64,000 bases of DNA from Streptomyces sp. DG2A-72. Its GTDB lineage: Bacteria > Actinomycetota > Actinomycetes > Streptomycetales > Streptomycetaceae. The stretch is from the NCBI RefSeq assembly GCF_030499575.1, contig NZ_JASTLC010000001.1, positions 6,038,001 to 6,102,000 on the forward strand. Reading direction: 5' to 3'. The translations under genes and the position numbers were made by a program. Shown here one piece after another: positions 49,895-60,756 of the stretch (within the stretch, counting starts at the first letter, position 1; each line of letters begins with the position of its first letter). The notes under the pieces are model-generated. The model was not told where the DNA came from, ran no database searches, and worked only from the letters and a program-made list of their open reading frames with translations.

Positions 49895-51124
49895 ATGGCA
49901 CCGTATGAATCCGACGACAGCACGACCGCCGGCGAGGTGGACGACCTCCGCGCCGGACGCCGCAAGGCCGCGCGGTACGTCGTTCCGGTCGCGGTGGTGG
50001 GCGTGGCGGCGGCGACGATCGGGCTCGTCCCGGCGATCGCCGACTCCGGCGACCCCGACCTGCCCAAGATCAGCGCACAGCAACTCATCGAGAAGATCGC
50101 CGCATCGGACGTGGAGCAGCTGTCCGGCACGGTGAAGATCAGCACGGACCTGGGGCTGCCGGACCTCGGCGGCCTGGAGAGCAGCCTGATGTCCGGGGCG
50201 ACGCGGTCGGGCGAGGGCTCGTCCGCCGACCCGAGCTCCAAGCTCATGGAGCTGGCGTCCGGCACGCACACCGTACGCGTGGCCGCCGACGGCCCGGACA
50301 AGCAGAAGATCTCGCTGCTTCAGAACGCCGCCGAGTACAGCCTGATCCACAACGGCAAGGACATCTGGGGCTACGACAGCGCGTCCAACGAGGTCTACCA
50401 CGGCACCGCATCCGAGAGCGCCGGCGGGAAGACGAAGGAAGACGTCCCGACCACGCCCCAGGAGCTCGCCGAGGAGGCCCTGAAGTCGGTCGACGACACG
50501 ACGTCCGTGACCGTCGACGGCACCGCCCAGATCGCGGGCCGGGACGCCTACCGGCTGCTCATCAAGCCGAAGGACTCCGGCTCCACGGTCGGGGCGATCA
50601 CCGTCGGGGTGGACGCGAAGACCGGTCTGCCGCTGAAGTTCACGCTGACCCCGGCGAGCGGCGGCGCCGCCGTGGTGGACGCGGGCTTCACCCAGGTCAC
50701 CTTCGCCAAGCCGGCCGCCTCCACCTTCGACTTCACCCCGCCCAAGGGTGCGAAGGTCACTGAGGAGGGCGACGTCGCGGCCGGGAAGCATGGCCAGGCT
50801 CCGGACAACTTCCGGACCCCGGACAACTCCAAGGCTCCGGACAAGCGGTCGGCGCCCGAGGGCGAGCCGAAGATCATAGGCGAGGGCTGGAACTCCATCG
50901 CCGTCTTCGAGACCGGCGGCGAGGGCATGCCCTCCGGCTCCGAGGTCGGCGGCGAGGTCGGCAGCTTCCTCAACTCGCTCGGCGACAAGGTGACCGGCAA
51001 GTTCGGCGAGGGCACGGTCTTCAAGACCCGCCTGGTCAACGCCCTGATGACGGACGACGGCAAGGTCTACGTCGGCACGGTCACGAAGGACGCCCTGGTG
51101 AAGGCGGCCAACGCGGCCAAGTAA
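49895..51124 (+). CDS. LolA-like/DUF2092 exported protein
   Basis: The 409-residue protein starts at ATG 49895, after GGAGGTAAGG. It has a short cytoplasmic segment, one signal-anchor helix (ARYVVPVAVVGVAAATIGLV) and an outer domain with the half-barrel pattern of LolA/LppX proteins (SDVEQLSGTVKISTDLGL, IWGYDSASNEVYH, ITVGVDAKTGLPLKFTL). A low-complexity stretch with repeated APDNxxxPDN lies near residue 310. Proteins of this type bind lipids or lipoproteins on the outer face. An ABC exporter follows after 62 bases, so it may hand its cargo to or from that transporter. Confidence 0.82.
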   Translation: MAPYESDDSTTAGEVDDLRAGRRKAARYVVPVAVVGVAAATIGLVPAIADSGDPDLPKISAQQLIEKIAASDVEQLSGTVKISTDLGLPDLGGLESSLMSGATRSGEGSSADPSSKLMELASGTHTVRVAADGPDKQKISLLQNAAEYSLIHNGKDIWGYDSASNEVYHGTASESAGGKTKEDVPTTPQELAEEALKSVDDTTSVTVDGTAQIAGRDAYRLLIKPKDSGSTVGAITVGVDAKTGLPLKFTLTPASGGAAVVDAGFTQVTFAKPAASTFDFTPPKGAKVTEEGDVAAGKHGQAPDNFRTPDNSKAPDKRSAPEGEPKIIGEGWNSIAVFETGGEGMPSGSEVGGEVGSFLNSLGDKVTGKFGEGTVFKTRLVNALMTDDGKVYVGTVTKDALVKAANAAK

Positions 51125-51186
51125 CAGCCGTACGCAGAACACTCGTACGCGAAGTACCGTACGCGTACGACGAATCGAGGGAGCCG

Positions 51187-52161
51187 ATGGACGAGCCACC
51201 CGCCACGGAGCCGGACACGGAGGGTGTTGGTGACGGGGTCATCCGGACCCGTGCGCTCACCAAGCGCTTCCGCGGCGGGCAGCTCGCCGTCGACGGTCTG
51301 GATCTGACCGTCCCGGCGGGCAGTGTCTTCGGCTTCCTCGGTCCGAACGGCTCCGGCAAGACCACCACCATCCGCATGCTGATGGGCCTCATCGAGCCGA
51401 CCTCCGGCACGGCACGCGTGCTCGGGCAGCCCATGCCCCGGGGCACGCGCGCCGTACTGCCGCACGTCGGCGCGCTGATCGAGGGGCCCGCGCTGTACGG
51501 CTTCCTCTCCGGCCGCGACAACCTCATCCGGTACGACGCCGCCGACCCGACCGCCGACCCGCGCACCCGGCGTGCACGCGTCGCGGCGGCGCTGGACCGG
51601 GTGGGCCTGACCGCAGCAGGGGGCAAGAAGGCGAAGGCGTACTCGCTCGGCATGAAGCAGCGGCTGGGTCTCGCCGCCGCGCTGCTCCAGCCCCGCCGTC
51701 TCCTCGTCCTCGACGAGCCGACGAACGGGCTCGACCCGCAGGGCATGCGTGAGATCCGTTCCCTGATCAGGGAGTTGGCCTCCGACGGCACGACCGTCTT
51801 CCTCTCCTCCCATCTGCTGGACGAGATCGAGCAGGTCTGCAGCCATGCCGCCGTGATGGCGCAGGGGAGGCTGATCACACAGGGCGCGGTGGCGGACCTG
51901 GCGGCCGGGACACGGGGCCGGCTGGTCGTCACCACCCCGGACACGGGCGACGCGGCCTGGGTGCTGAAGGAGCAGGGCGCCTCGGACGTCATCGTCGAGG
52001 ACGACCGAGTGACCGCGGAACCGCCCGAGCGTGATCTCGCCGAGGTGAACGCCGCGTTGGTGACGGCGGGGGTCCGGGTCCGCGGGTTCGGGGTCGAACG
52101 GGCTTCCCTGGAGGACGCGTTCGTGGCGCTGACGGGGGAGGGCTTCGATGTCGCAGGCTGA
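51187..52161 (+). CDS. ABC transporter ATP-binding protein
   Basis: The 324-residue protein has Walker A GPNGSGKTT, the signature YSLGMKQRLGLAAALLQ and Walker B LLVLDEPTNGLDP, with the H-loop in LSSHLLDEIE. It belongs to the CcmA/NatA group that pairs with ABC-2 permeases. It overlaps the permease gene by 14 bases and follows the LolA-like gene. The cargo is unknown; antibiotic- or lipid-type export is the usual role. Confidence 0.93.
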   Translation: MDEPPATEPDTEGVGDGVIRTRALTKRFRGGQLAVDGLDLTVPAGSVFGFLGPNGSGKTTTIRMLMGLIEPTSGTARVLGQPMPRGTRAVLPHVGALIEGPALYGFLSGRDNLIRYDAADPTADPRTRRARVAAALDRVGLTAAGGKKAKAYSLGMKQRLGLAAALLQPRRLLVLDEPTNGLDPQGMREIRSLIRELASDGTTVFLSSHLLDEIEQVCSHAAVMAQGRLITQGAVADLAAGTRGRLVVTTPDTGDAAWVLKEQGASDVIVEDDRVTAEPPERDLAEVNAALVTAGVRVRGFGVERASLEDAFVALTGEGFDVAG

Positions 52162-53047
52162 GCTGGTCGGGTCGGGCGAGCTCCAAGTTCCCCGGAAACA
52201 GAGCCCGTTGTGGACCTTCGGTCTCCTCCGCAGCGAGCTGGTGACGACGTTCCGGCGCTGGCGCACGCTCGCGCTCCTCGGTGTGCTGGCCGCCGTACCC
52301 ATCCTGGTCGGGATCGCCGTCAAGATCGAGACGAGCGACGGCTCGGGGGTCGCCGGAGGCGGTGGCGGTGGCGAGGGGCCCGCGTTCGTCTCGCAGATCA
52401 CCAACAACGGCCTCTTCCTGGTCTTCACCGCGCTGGCCGCGACGCTCCCCTTCTTCCTGCCCATGGCCATCGGCGTCATCGCGGGCGACGCGATCGCCGG
52501 TGAGGCCAATGCGGGAACGCTGCGCTATCTGCTCGTCGCCCCGGCCGGCCGCACCCGCCTGCTGCTCACCAAGTACGCGACCACGATGGTCTTCTGCCTG
52601 GTGGCCACCCTGGTGGTCGCGGCCTCGGCGCTCACGGTCGGCGCGCTGCTCTTCCCGCTCGGCGACCTCACGACGATCTCCGGAACCCAGATCGGCTTCA
52701 CCGAGGGCCTGGGCCGAGCCCTGCTGATCGCGCTGGTCGTCGCCGCGTCACTGACGGGCGTGGCGGCCCTCGGCCTGTTCGTCTCCACGCTCACCAACAG
52801 CGGCATCGCGGCGATGGCGACGACGGTCGGTCTGCTGATCACCGTCCAGATCCTCGACCAGATCCCGCAACTGCACGCACTTCAGCCGTACTTCTTCTCC
52901 CACTACTGGCTGTCCTTCGCCGACGTCATGCGCGACCCGATCTACTGGGACGACCTGGTGAAGAACCTCGGACTGCAAGGCCTCTACGCCGCGGTGTTCG
53001 GCGCAGCCGCCTGGGCGCGGTTCACGGCGAAGGACATCACGGCGTAA
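52148..53047 (+). CDS. ABC-2 type transporter permease
   Basis: The 299-residue protein has six membrane helices with an outer Gly-rich loop (SGVAGGGGGGEGP) between the first two. The typical motif GEANAGTLRYLLVAPAGRTRLLLTKY lies before helix 3. It forms the channel of the exporter driven by the preceding ATPase. It ends at a long hairpin region (53072-53157). Confidence 0.92.
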   Translation: MSQAELVGSGELQVPRKQSPLWTFGLLRSELVTTFRRWRTLALLGVLAAVPILVGIAVKIETSDGSGVAGGGGGGEGPAFVSQITNNGLFLVFTALAATLPFFLPMAIGVIAGDAIAGEANAGTLRYLLVAPAGRTRLLLTKYATTMVFCLVATLVVAASALTVGALLFPLGDLTTISGTQIGFTEGLGRALLIALVVAASLTGVAALGLFVSTLTNSGIAAMATTVGLLITVQILDQIPQLHALQPYFFSHYWLSFADVMRDPIYWDDLVKNLGLQGLYAAVFGAAAWARFTAKDITA

Positions 53048-53071
53048 GCGCTCCGCTGGAAGCGCAGTGAT

Positions 53072-53157
53072 GCTGTATCGACGTGCGGCTCCGCCGCGGG
53101 CGCGGGCCGGTGGGGGCTGGTCGCGCCCACGCGGCGGCAGCCGCAAATCGACACAGC
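53072..53157. terminator. Long imperfect hairpin between convergent genes, dispersed-repeat type
   Basis: The left arm 53072-53104 (GCTGTATCGACGTGCGGCTC...) pairs with few mismatches to the right arm 53122-53157 (...GAGCCGCA-like GCAGCCGCAAATCGACACAGC), leaving a loop of about 17 bases. A small GCCCC-TTAC-GGGGC hairpin follows at about 53162-53176. The position between the ABC permease and the convergent reductase makes it a two-way terminator. I recall closely similar elements between convergent genes across Streptomyces genomes. Confidence 0.75.
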
Positions 53158-53184
53158 CCCGCGCCCCTTACGGGGCACGAGGAG

Positions 53185-53766
53185 TCAGCCGTCGTACGGG
53201 AAGCGGGCGAGCGGCGCCTCCTGGGCGAAGAACGTCTTGGCTTGGGCGAGCGCCTCGGCGTCCTTCAGCACGTCACCGGGCTTGCTGCCGTTGCCGAGCA
53301 GGACTCCGCCGAAGCGCATCCCCATGTAGGCGGCCGAGTGGTTGAGGGTTCCGATCAGCGGGTCGGCGACCTCCCGCTCCTCGTGCGCGAGCGCGGTGAC
53401 GCCCCAGAGGGTGCGCCCGGCCAGCGTCGCCTTGAAGTCGAGGCCGGGGGTGCGCAGCCAGCCCGACCAGTAGTCGAGGTAGCGCTTGGTGGAGGCGGAC
53501 ACCGAGTACCAGTACAGCGGCGAGGCGATCACGATGTCCGTCGCCGAGAGCGTCGCGTCCAGCAGCAACCCCGTGTTGCCCTCCGTGGGGCGGACGTGGT
53601 CGCTGTCGTGCCGCAGATCCTCGAAGTCGGGCAGCGGCCGGGCGGCGAGGTCGATCCACTCCTGCTCGACGTCCGGGGGCAACTGCTCGGCGGCCTTGCG
53701 GGCCAGCAGTTCGGTGTTGCCCTCACTACGGCTGCTGCCCAGCAGGAACAGGAAACGGCGGCTCAT
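53185..53766 (-). CDS. NADPH-dependent FMN reductase / flavodoxin-fold NAD(P)H oxidoreductase
   Basis: The 193-residue protein starts at ATG 53766. It has the FMN-binding loop LLGSSRSEGNTELLARKAAEQL at the N-terminus and the second flavin loop ASPLYWYSVSASTKRYLDYW. It reduces quinones, FMN or azo/nitro compounds with NAD(P)H in the cytoplasm. Three palindromes in an AT-rich stretch (53802-53835) sit in its upstream region and suggest control by a TetR- or MarR-type repressor, although no such gene is adjacent. Confidence 0.9.
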   Translation of the reverse strand: MSRRFLFLLGSSRSEGNTELLARKAAEQLPPDVEQEWIDLAARPLPDFEDLRHDSDHVRPTEGNTGLLLDATLSATDIVIASPLYWYSVSASTKRYLDYWSGWLRTPGLDFKATLAGRTLWGVTALAHEEREVADPLIGTLNHSAAYMGMRFGGVLLGNGSKPGDVLKDAEALAQAKTFFAQEAPLARFPYDG

Positions 53767-53801
53767 GACATCCCCCACTTGGTCGGCGTACGACGGCTAC
53801 T

Positions 53802-53835
53802 TGCGTACGCAGTATATGCGCATACATTTAAATGT
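53802..53835. promoter_or_regulatory. Three palindromes upstream of the FMN reductase gene
   Basis: TGCGTACGCA (53802-53811), TATGCGCATA (53815-53824) and ACATTTAAATGT (53824-53835) are perfect palindromes within 34 bases, in an AT-rich patch unlike the flanks. They lie 36-70 bases ahead of the reductase start and just past the end of the amidase gene. Confidence 0.6.
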
Positions 53836-53842
53836 CCATGGG

Positions 53843-54973
53843 TCACTTGTACGGCGTCGGCCTCACCCGCAACCCAGCTCGCCCCTCCGCCTCCCGCGCC
53901 ACCCCCAGCAGCAACGCCTCCCGGCCGCGCGCCGCCACCAGCTGAAGCCCGACCGGACAGCCGTCGGCGCCGAAACCGGCCGGGAGGCTGAGCGCCGGGT
54001 GGCCGCTGAGGTTGAACGCCCAGGTGAGCGCCGTGGAGTAGCGGTCGCCCGGGCCGTCGTGGCTATGCGGCGGGTTCGGGGTCGTCGGGGTCAGCAGGAG
54101 GTCCGCGTCCGCGAAGAGGGCGTCGAGGCGGCGGTCGTTCTCCGCACGGAGGCGGTGGGCGGCGGTGGGGTCGGCGCCGGGGGTGCGGAGGGCGAGCCAG
54201 GCGGGAGCCGGGTCTTCGAGATGGAGGCAGGCTCCTGCGAGGCGTACGACGCCGGTCTTCGCGAGGTGCTGCGTCGCCGTACGGGCGATGGCGACGAGGT
54301 CCGGATCGGGGGCCGCGAAGCCGAGGTCGGGGGCCCAGACGGCGGTCGGTGCCGGTGCTTCGGAATCCGATGGCTGTTCCCCGGCCATGATCCGCCAGTA
54401 CGCCGCCGCATCCTCCGCACACCGCGCCAGCACCCCGGCCGCCATGAGCCCCGTACGGTCGGTGTTCGTCGTCTTCAGGCCGACGACCCCGCACCAGGCG
54501 GCGGGGATCCGTACCGACCCCGCCCCGTCGCTGCCGGTCGCCAGCGGCACCAGGCCCGCGGCCACCGCGACGGCGGACCCGGCGGAGGAGCCACCTGGGG
54601 TGCGGTCGGCGCGCCAGGGATTCACGGTACGGCCGTATGCGCCAAGTCCCCAGGTCTGCCAGGGAGTTCCGGGCCCGGGAACCGACGTGGCGCCCACAGG
54701 GACGCACCCGGCATCGATCAGCGGAGCCGCCGTACGCAGCCCGTGCCGCCGCCCCTTCACGCCGATCGGCACCCCGGCCAGCGGCAGCCGCTCGCCCGCG
54801 GCGACCCGTGCGTCCACCTCGCCCGCCCGCCGCAGCGCCTCCTCGCCCCACACCTCGACGAAGGCGCACAGCTCGGGCTCGGCATGCCGGATGCGCTCCA
54901 GCGACTCCGCTACGGCATCGACGGCGTGCAGCGCCCCCGACCGTACGGCGGCGGCGATCTCGGTGGCGGTCAG
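53843..54973 (-). CDS. Amidase signature family enzyme, probable CTG start
   Basis: The enzyme core has the Ser-Ser-Lys triad of amidase-signature hydrolases: Lys in GVPIGVKG, the cis-Ser in GGSSAGSAVAVAAG, and the nucleophile Ser in GSDGAGSVRIPAAW. At about 376 residues it is shorter than many family members. No ATG, GTG or TTG lies near the family start (LTATEIAAAVRSG). A CTG at 54973 overlaps the TGA of the upstream gene as CTGA and has GGAGG ten bases ahead, so I take it as the start; a GTG at 55063 would add 30 unrelated residues. It probably cleaves an amide or a Glu/Asp-tRNA-like substrate; the exact target is unknown. Confidence 0.85.
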   Translation of the reverse strand: MTATEIAAAVRSGALHAVDAVAESLERIRHAEPELCAFVEVWGEEALRRAGEVDARVAAGERLPLAGVPIGVKGRRHGLRTAAPLIDAGCVPVGATSVPGPGTPWQTWGLGAYGRTVNPWRADRTPGGSSAGSAVAVAAGLVPLATGSDGAGSVRIPAAWCGVVGLKTTNTDRTGLMAAGVLARCAEDAAAYWRIMAGEQPSDSEAPAPTAVWAPDLGFAAPDPDLVAIARTATQHLAKTGVVRLAGACLHLEDPAPAWLALRTPGADPTAAHRLRAENDRRLDALFADADLLLTPTTPNPPHSHDGPGDRYSTALTWAFNLSGHPALSLPAGFGADGCPVGLQLVAARGREALLLGVAREAEGRAGLRVRPTPYK

Positions 54974-55473
54974 CGAGTCCGTACCTCCGTGAGCCGCGCC
55001 AGGGCCGCGGTCTCGCGCGGTGGCGTCCCGCTCAGGTCGCCCAGGCGCCAGCTCTGCACCCACGGCACGCGGTACACGTCGATCACCGACTCGATCACCT
55101 TGACCTGCCGGGCGAGCGGGCGGGGCAGCCGGCCGGGGGCGTCCGCGACGAGGACGACGGCGTCGAGGTCGAGTCCCGGCGGGGCCTCCCCGCGTCGGAA
55201 GACCTCCACGACGTGCAGGGCGGACGCCAGGCCGGTCGCATGGGTGCGGGCGACGAGCAGCACCGACCGCGGATCATCGGGGCCGGGCCAGTCACGTCCG
55301 CAGTCCCGGCCTCCGTAGACGGTGGCCAGCGTGGAGACGCCCGCCCCGCCGTGCGTGCCGACCCAGGAGAAGCGCCGGGCCGCGGCACCGGGATGCGCGG
55401 GGCCCTCCGGCCCGGTCACGGCCACCGGGCCGCGGAGCCAGATCTCCGGTCCCTGCTGCACATCCGTCCGCAT
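54970..55473 (-). CDS. DUF6668-like protein with degenerate P-loop
   Basis: The 167-residue protein starts at ATG 55473 with GGAG upstream. Residues 36-50 read WVGTHGGAGVSTLAT, which resembles a MinD/ParA-type P-loop (GGxGxST) but lacks the usual lysine. The rest (SVLLVARTHATGLASALHVVEVFR, LDAVVLVADAPGRLPRPLARQVKVIESV) looks like the core of such an ATPase fold. Nucleotide binding is doubtful. It is coupled to the amidase and divergent from the Pro-rich protein. I place it in the actinobacterial DUF6668 group from memory. Confidence 0.7.
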   Translation of the reverse strand: MRTDVQQGPEIWLRGPVAVTGPEGPAHPGAAARRFSWVGTHGGAGVSTLATVYGGRDCGRDWPGPDDPRSVLLVARTHATGLASALHVVEVFRRGEAPPGLDLDAVVLVADAPGRLPRPLARQVKVIESVIDVYRVPWVQSWRLGDLSGTPPRETAALARLTEVRTR

Positions 55474-55740
55474 GCCCCACTCCGTCCTCCCGAGCCACCG
55501 ATCCCACCCCGCCTGCGCCGGCTCCACGACGGGGCGTGAGCTCTGGGACGAGGCTGTGACGCCATGGTGACGCGGGAACCGGGGGCGAGCGGAGAGACTA
55601 CTCAACAGTACGTGCACGACCGGATCTTGCTGTCGGGGGGCGCGGAAGCGGAGACCGCGGGGCGGGGGGCACCATGGAAACCGAACCCGTAGCCGAAGGC
55701 CCCGTCCGCGGACTACCCGGCACATCCGAGTGAGGGAACG

Positions 55741-58202
<2,462 letters not shown>

Positions 58203-58670
58203 TCACTGCACGCAGAACTCGTTGCCCTCGGGATCGGTCATCACCACCCACTCCCCGCCGGGCTCCTTCACCTCCCGCTGCACGCTCGCGCCCAGCCCTC
58301 GCAGCCGCTCGACCTCGTCCGCGCGCCGCCCCTTGCCGGGGTGCAGATCGAGGTGGAGCCGGTTCTTGACGGACTTGGCCTCGGGTACGCGCTGGAACAG
58401 CAGCCGCCGCCCAAGTCCGGCGCCGTTGTCCTCGTCGTAGGGATCGTCCTGATGCCGTACGCCGACCAGGTCCCGGAAGGCGAGCCGGGCGTGGAACTCG
58501 ACGGTCGCCTCGCGCGGCAGGGCGCCGAGTTCGAGGAGGCGCTCGATGAAGGCGTTGTTGTCCTCGACCTCGTAGTGGAGCGCGGCGGCCCAGAAATCGG
58601 CCTGGGACTGCGGGTTGGTGCAGTCGATGACGAGCTTCCAGTGGACGGGTGTGGGAGTGCTCTCAGTCAT
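58203..58670 (-). CDS. VOC-superfamily (glyoxalase/bleomycin-resistance-like) protein
   Basis: The 155-residue protein has two beta-alpha-beta units of the vicinal-oxygen-chelate fold (HWKLVIDCTNPQSQADFWAAAL near the start, and RLHLDLHPGKGRRADEVERLRGLGA...EPGGEWVVMTDPEGNEFCV at the end). It resembles the Glyoxalase_6 group, whose metal and substrate are often unknown. It lies 26 bases after an HxlR regulator on the same strand, so the two probably form one transcript. Confidence 0.88.
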   Translation of the reverse strand: MTESTPTPVHWKLVIDCTNPQSQADFWAAALHYEVEDNNAFIERLLELGALPREATVEFHARLAFRDLVGVRHQDDPYDEDNGAGLGRRLLFQRVPEAKSVKNRLHLDLHPGKGRRADEVERLRGLGASVQREVKEPGGEWVVMTDPEGNEFCVQ

Positions 58671-58696
58671 GAGTCCACTTATAGCCGCGCATCCGG

Positions 58697-59143
58697 TCAG
58701 TGGCTGTCCTGAACGGCCTCGGCCTCCCGCCGGTCGTACGCCGCCCGCGCCGCCGCGATCTCCTGCTGATGCTGTTCCGTCCACGTCACCAGTGACCGGA
58801 TCGTGGCGTGCAGCGTTCCGCCCAGCGGAGTGAGTTCGTACTCCACCCGTGGCGGGACGACCGGATGCACCGTCCGCTTCACCAGTCCGTCCCGCTCCAG
58901 CTGGCGCAGGGTCACGGTCAGCATGCGCTGGCTGATGCGGTCGATCTCGCGGCGCAGCTCGGTGAAGCGCAGCCGCCGGTTCTCCAGCAGGGCGATGACG
59001 AGCAGCGACCACTTGTCGGCCACTCGGTCGAGGATCTGCCGTACGTCGCAGCCCTCCCGGGTGTCCCACTGGAAGGGGTCGGTGTCGCCGTAGTCCACGG
59101 TGCTCTCGCAGTTACTCGGTGACTTTGAAGTGCCTTCTTCCAT
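58697..59143 (-). CDS. HxlR-family transcriptional regulator
   Basis: The 148-residue protein has the HxlR winged helix (CDVRQILDRVADKWSLLVIALL, RFTELRREIDRISQRMLTVTLRQLERDGLVKR). The Cys near the start of the domain (EGCDVRQ) is at the position that senses thiol-reactive electrophiles in some members. It is divergent from an MFS pump, and a spaced inverted repeat (59172-59209) lies between, so it probably controls the pump and its own transcript with the VOC gene. Confidence 0.9.
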   Translation of the reverse strand: MEEGTSKSPSNCESTVDYGDTDPFQWDTREGCDVRQILDRVADKWSLLVIALLENRRLRFTELRREIDRISQRMLTVTLRQLERDGLVKRTVHPVVPPRVEYELTPLGGTLHATIRSLVTWTEQHQQEIAAARAAYDRREAEAVQDSH

Positions 59144-59171
59144 GTCTCCCGATGCTGCCGCAGGCTGGGGG

Positions 59172-59209
59172 CGGTTACAAGAGGGAACCGACCCTCAGTT
59201 GCGTAACCG
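59172..59209. promoter_or_regulatory. Inverted repeat in the HxlR / MFS divergent spacer
   Basis: CGGTTAC (59172-59178) and GTAACCG (59203-59209) are exact inverted arms separated by 24 bases, within the 101-base spacer of the divergent pair. They are the best candidate for the HxlR operator. Confidence 0.55.
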
Positions 59210-59244
59210 TCTCACCTCTCCGTTCGCCTACCCGAGGAGACCCC

Positions 59245-60756
59245 ATGGGCACCCGCGCCTGGGCCCTGCTCTTAGTCCTCTGCGGAACGATCTTCCTGGA
59301 GGGCATCGACGTCGCCATGATGGCCGTCGCGATCCCGTCGATCCGATCCGATCTCGGCCTGTCCACGGGCACCGCGGCCTGGGTGATGAGCGGTTACGTG
59401 CTCGGTTACGCGGGCTTCACGCTGCTCGGCGGACGGGCCGCCGACCTGCTCGGACGGCGCCGGATGTTCCTTCTCTGGCTGACCGTCTTCCTGGTCTTCT
59501 CGGGCCTCGGCGGGTTCGCGACCGAGGGCTGGATGCTGGTCGTCGCCCGGTTCGTCACCGGTGTGTCGGCCGCGTTCATGACCCCGGCGGCGCTGTCGCT
59601 GATCACGACGTCGTACGAGGAGGGCCCGCAGCGCAACAAGGCCCTGCTGGTCTTCGCCGGGACGGCCGCGGGCGGCTTCTCGCTCGGCCTTGTCATCGGC
59701 GGCCTGCTCACCCAGCTCGGCTGGCGCTGGGTGTTCTTCGCGCCGGTGCTGCTGGCGGGCGCGCTGCTGGTCCCGGCGGTACGGCTGATTCCGCGGCAGG
59801 AGACGCCTCAGCGGGACACGGCGGAGCAGGGCGCACAGCGTCAGGAAACGTCTCAGCAAGACCCGCCGTCGAAGACCCGCCGCGGCTTCGACCTGTTCGG
59901 CGCGCTCACCGCCGCCGGCGCGATGCTGCTGGCCGCCTACACCGTCGTACGACTGGAGCACGCTCCGCACGGCTGGCCGCTGACCGTCGTGTCCGGTGCC
60001 GCCGCGCTGCTGCTGGCCGCTGCTTTCGTCGCCGTCGAACGCCGTAGTCCGGATCCGCTGGTGCGGCTCGGCATCCTGCGCAGCGGGGCGCTCGTCCGTG
60101 CCGACCTCGGGGCGCTGCTGTTCGTCGGCGCCTTCTTCGGCTTCCAGTTCGTGGTGACGCTGTACTTGCAGGAGCTGCGGGGGTGGTCCTCGCTGCAGAC
60201 CGCGATCGCCCTGGTGATCATGGGATGTGACATGGTCCTGGCCCCGACGCTCACCCCGAAGCTCGTTGCCCGCTACGGCAACGCCCGCGTGATCGTCGCC
60301 GGTTTCGCGCTCGCGGTCGTCGCGTACGGGCTGTTCCTGCCGGTCGGCATGGACTGGTCGTATGCGGCGATGTTCCCGACGCTGATCATCGCGGGCACGG
60401 CGTTCGCGCTGGCGTACGGGCCGTTGACCATCGCGGCGACGGACGGGGTCGCCGAGGAGGAGCAGGGGCTGGCGGGCGGGCTGCTGAACACGGCGACGCA
60501 GTTCGGCTCGGCGATCGGGATCTCGGCGGTGACCGCGGTCTACGGCTTGGCGTCGACCGGGTCGGGGCCGGAGGCCACGCTGTCCGCGTTCCGTACGGCG
60601 CTCTGGGTGCCCGTCGTGATGGTGGTGCTGGGCCTGTTGATCTCGGCCCTGACCCTGCGCGCCGCCCGCCAGGCGTCGGCGGTGAGCAGCGTCAGCGCCA
60701 GCCAGACCAGCGCGAACCCGGCCCAGCGCTCGGGCGGCATGGCCTCACGGAAGTAG
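59245..60756 (+). CDS. MFS transporter (DHA2-like drug efflux)
   Basis: The 503-residue protein starts at ATG 59245 after GAGGAGA. It has 12-14 membrane helices, the MFS motif A in GGRAADLLGRRRMF and motif C-like GLVIGGLLTQLGWRWVFF, which marks drug:proton antiporters. A soluble loop rich in Gln/Glu lies near the middle (ETPQRDTAEQGAQRQ). Codon 10 is TTA (59272-59274), so bldA control of translation is expected. The last 72 codons overlap the convergent RarD gene, and the tail after ALTLRAARQ is not family sequence. It is divergent from an HxlR regulator. Confidence 0.92.
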   Translation: MGTRAWALLLVLCGTIFLEGIDVAMMAVAIPSIRSDLGLSTGTAAWVMSGYVLGYAGFTLLGGRAADLLGRRRMFLLWLTVFLVFSGLGGFATEGWMLVVARFVTGVSAAFMTPAALSLITTSYEEGPQRNKALLVFAGTAAGGFSLGLVIGGLLTQLGWRWVFFAPVLLAGALLVPAVRLIPRQETPQRDTAEQGAQRQETSQQDPPSKTRRGFDLFGALTAAGAMLLAAYTVVRLEHAPHGWPLTVVSGAAALLLAAAFVAVERRSPDPLVRLGILRSGALVRADLGALLFVGAFFGFQFVVTLYLQELRGWSSLQTAIALVIMGCDMVLAPTLTPKLVARYGNARVIVAGFALAVVAYGLFLPVGMDWSYAAMFPTLIIAGTAFALAYGPLTIAATDGVAEEEQGLAGGLLNTATQFGSAIGISAVTAVYGLASTGSGPEATLSAFRTALWVPVVMVVLGLLISALTLRAARQASAVSSVSASQTSANPAQRSGGMASRK

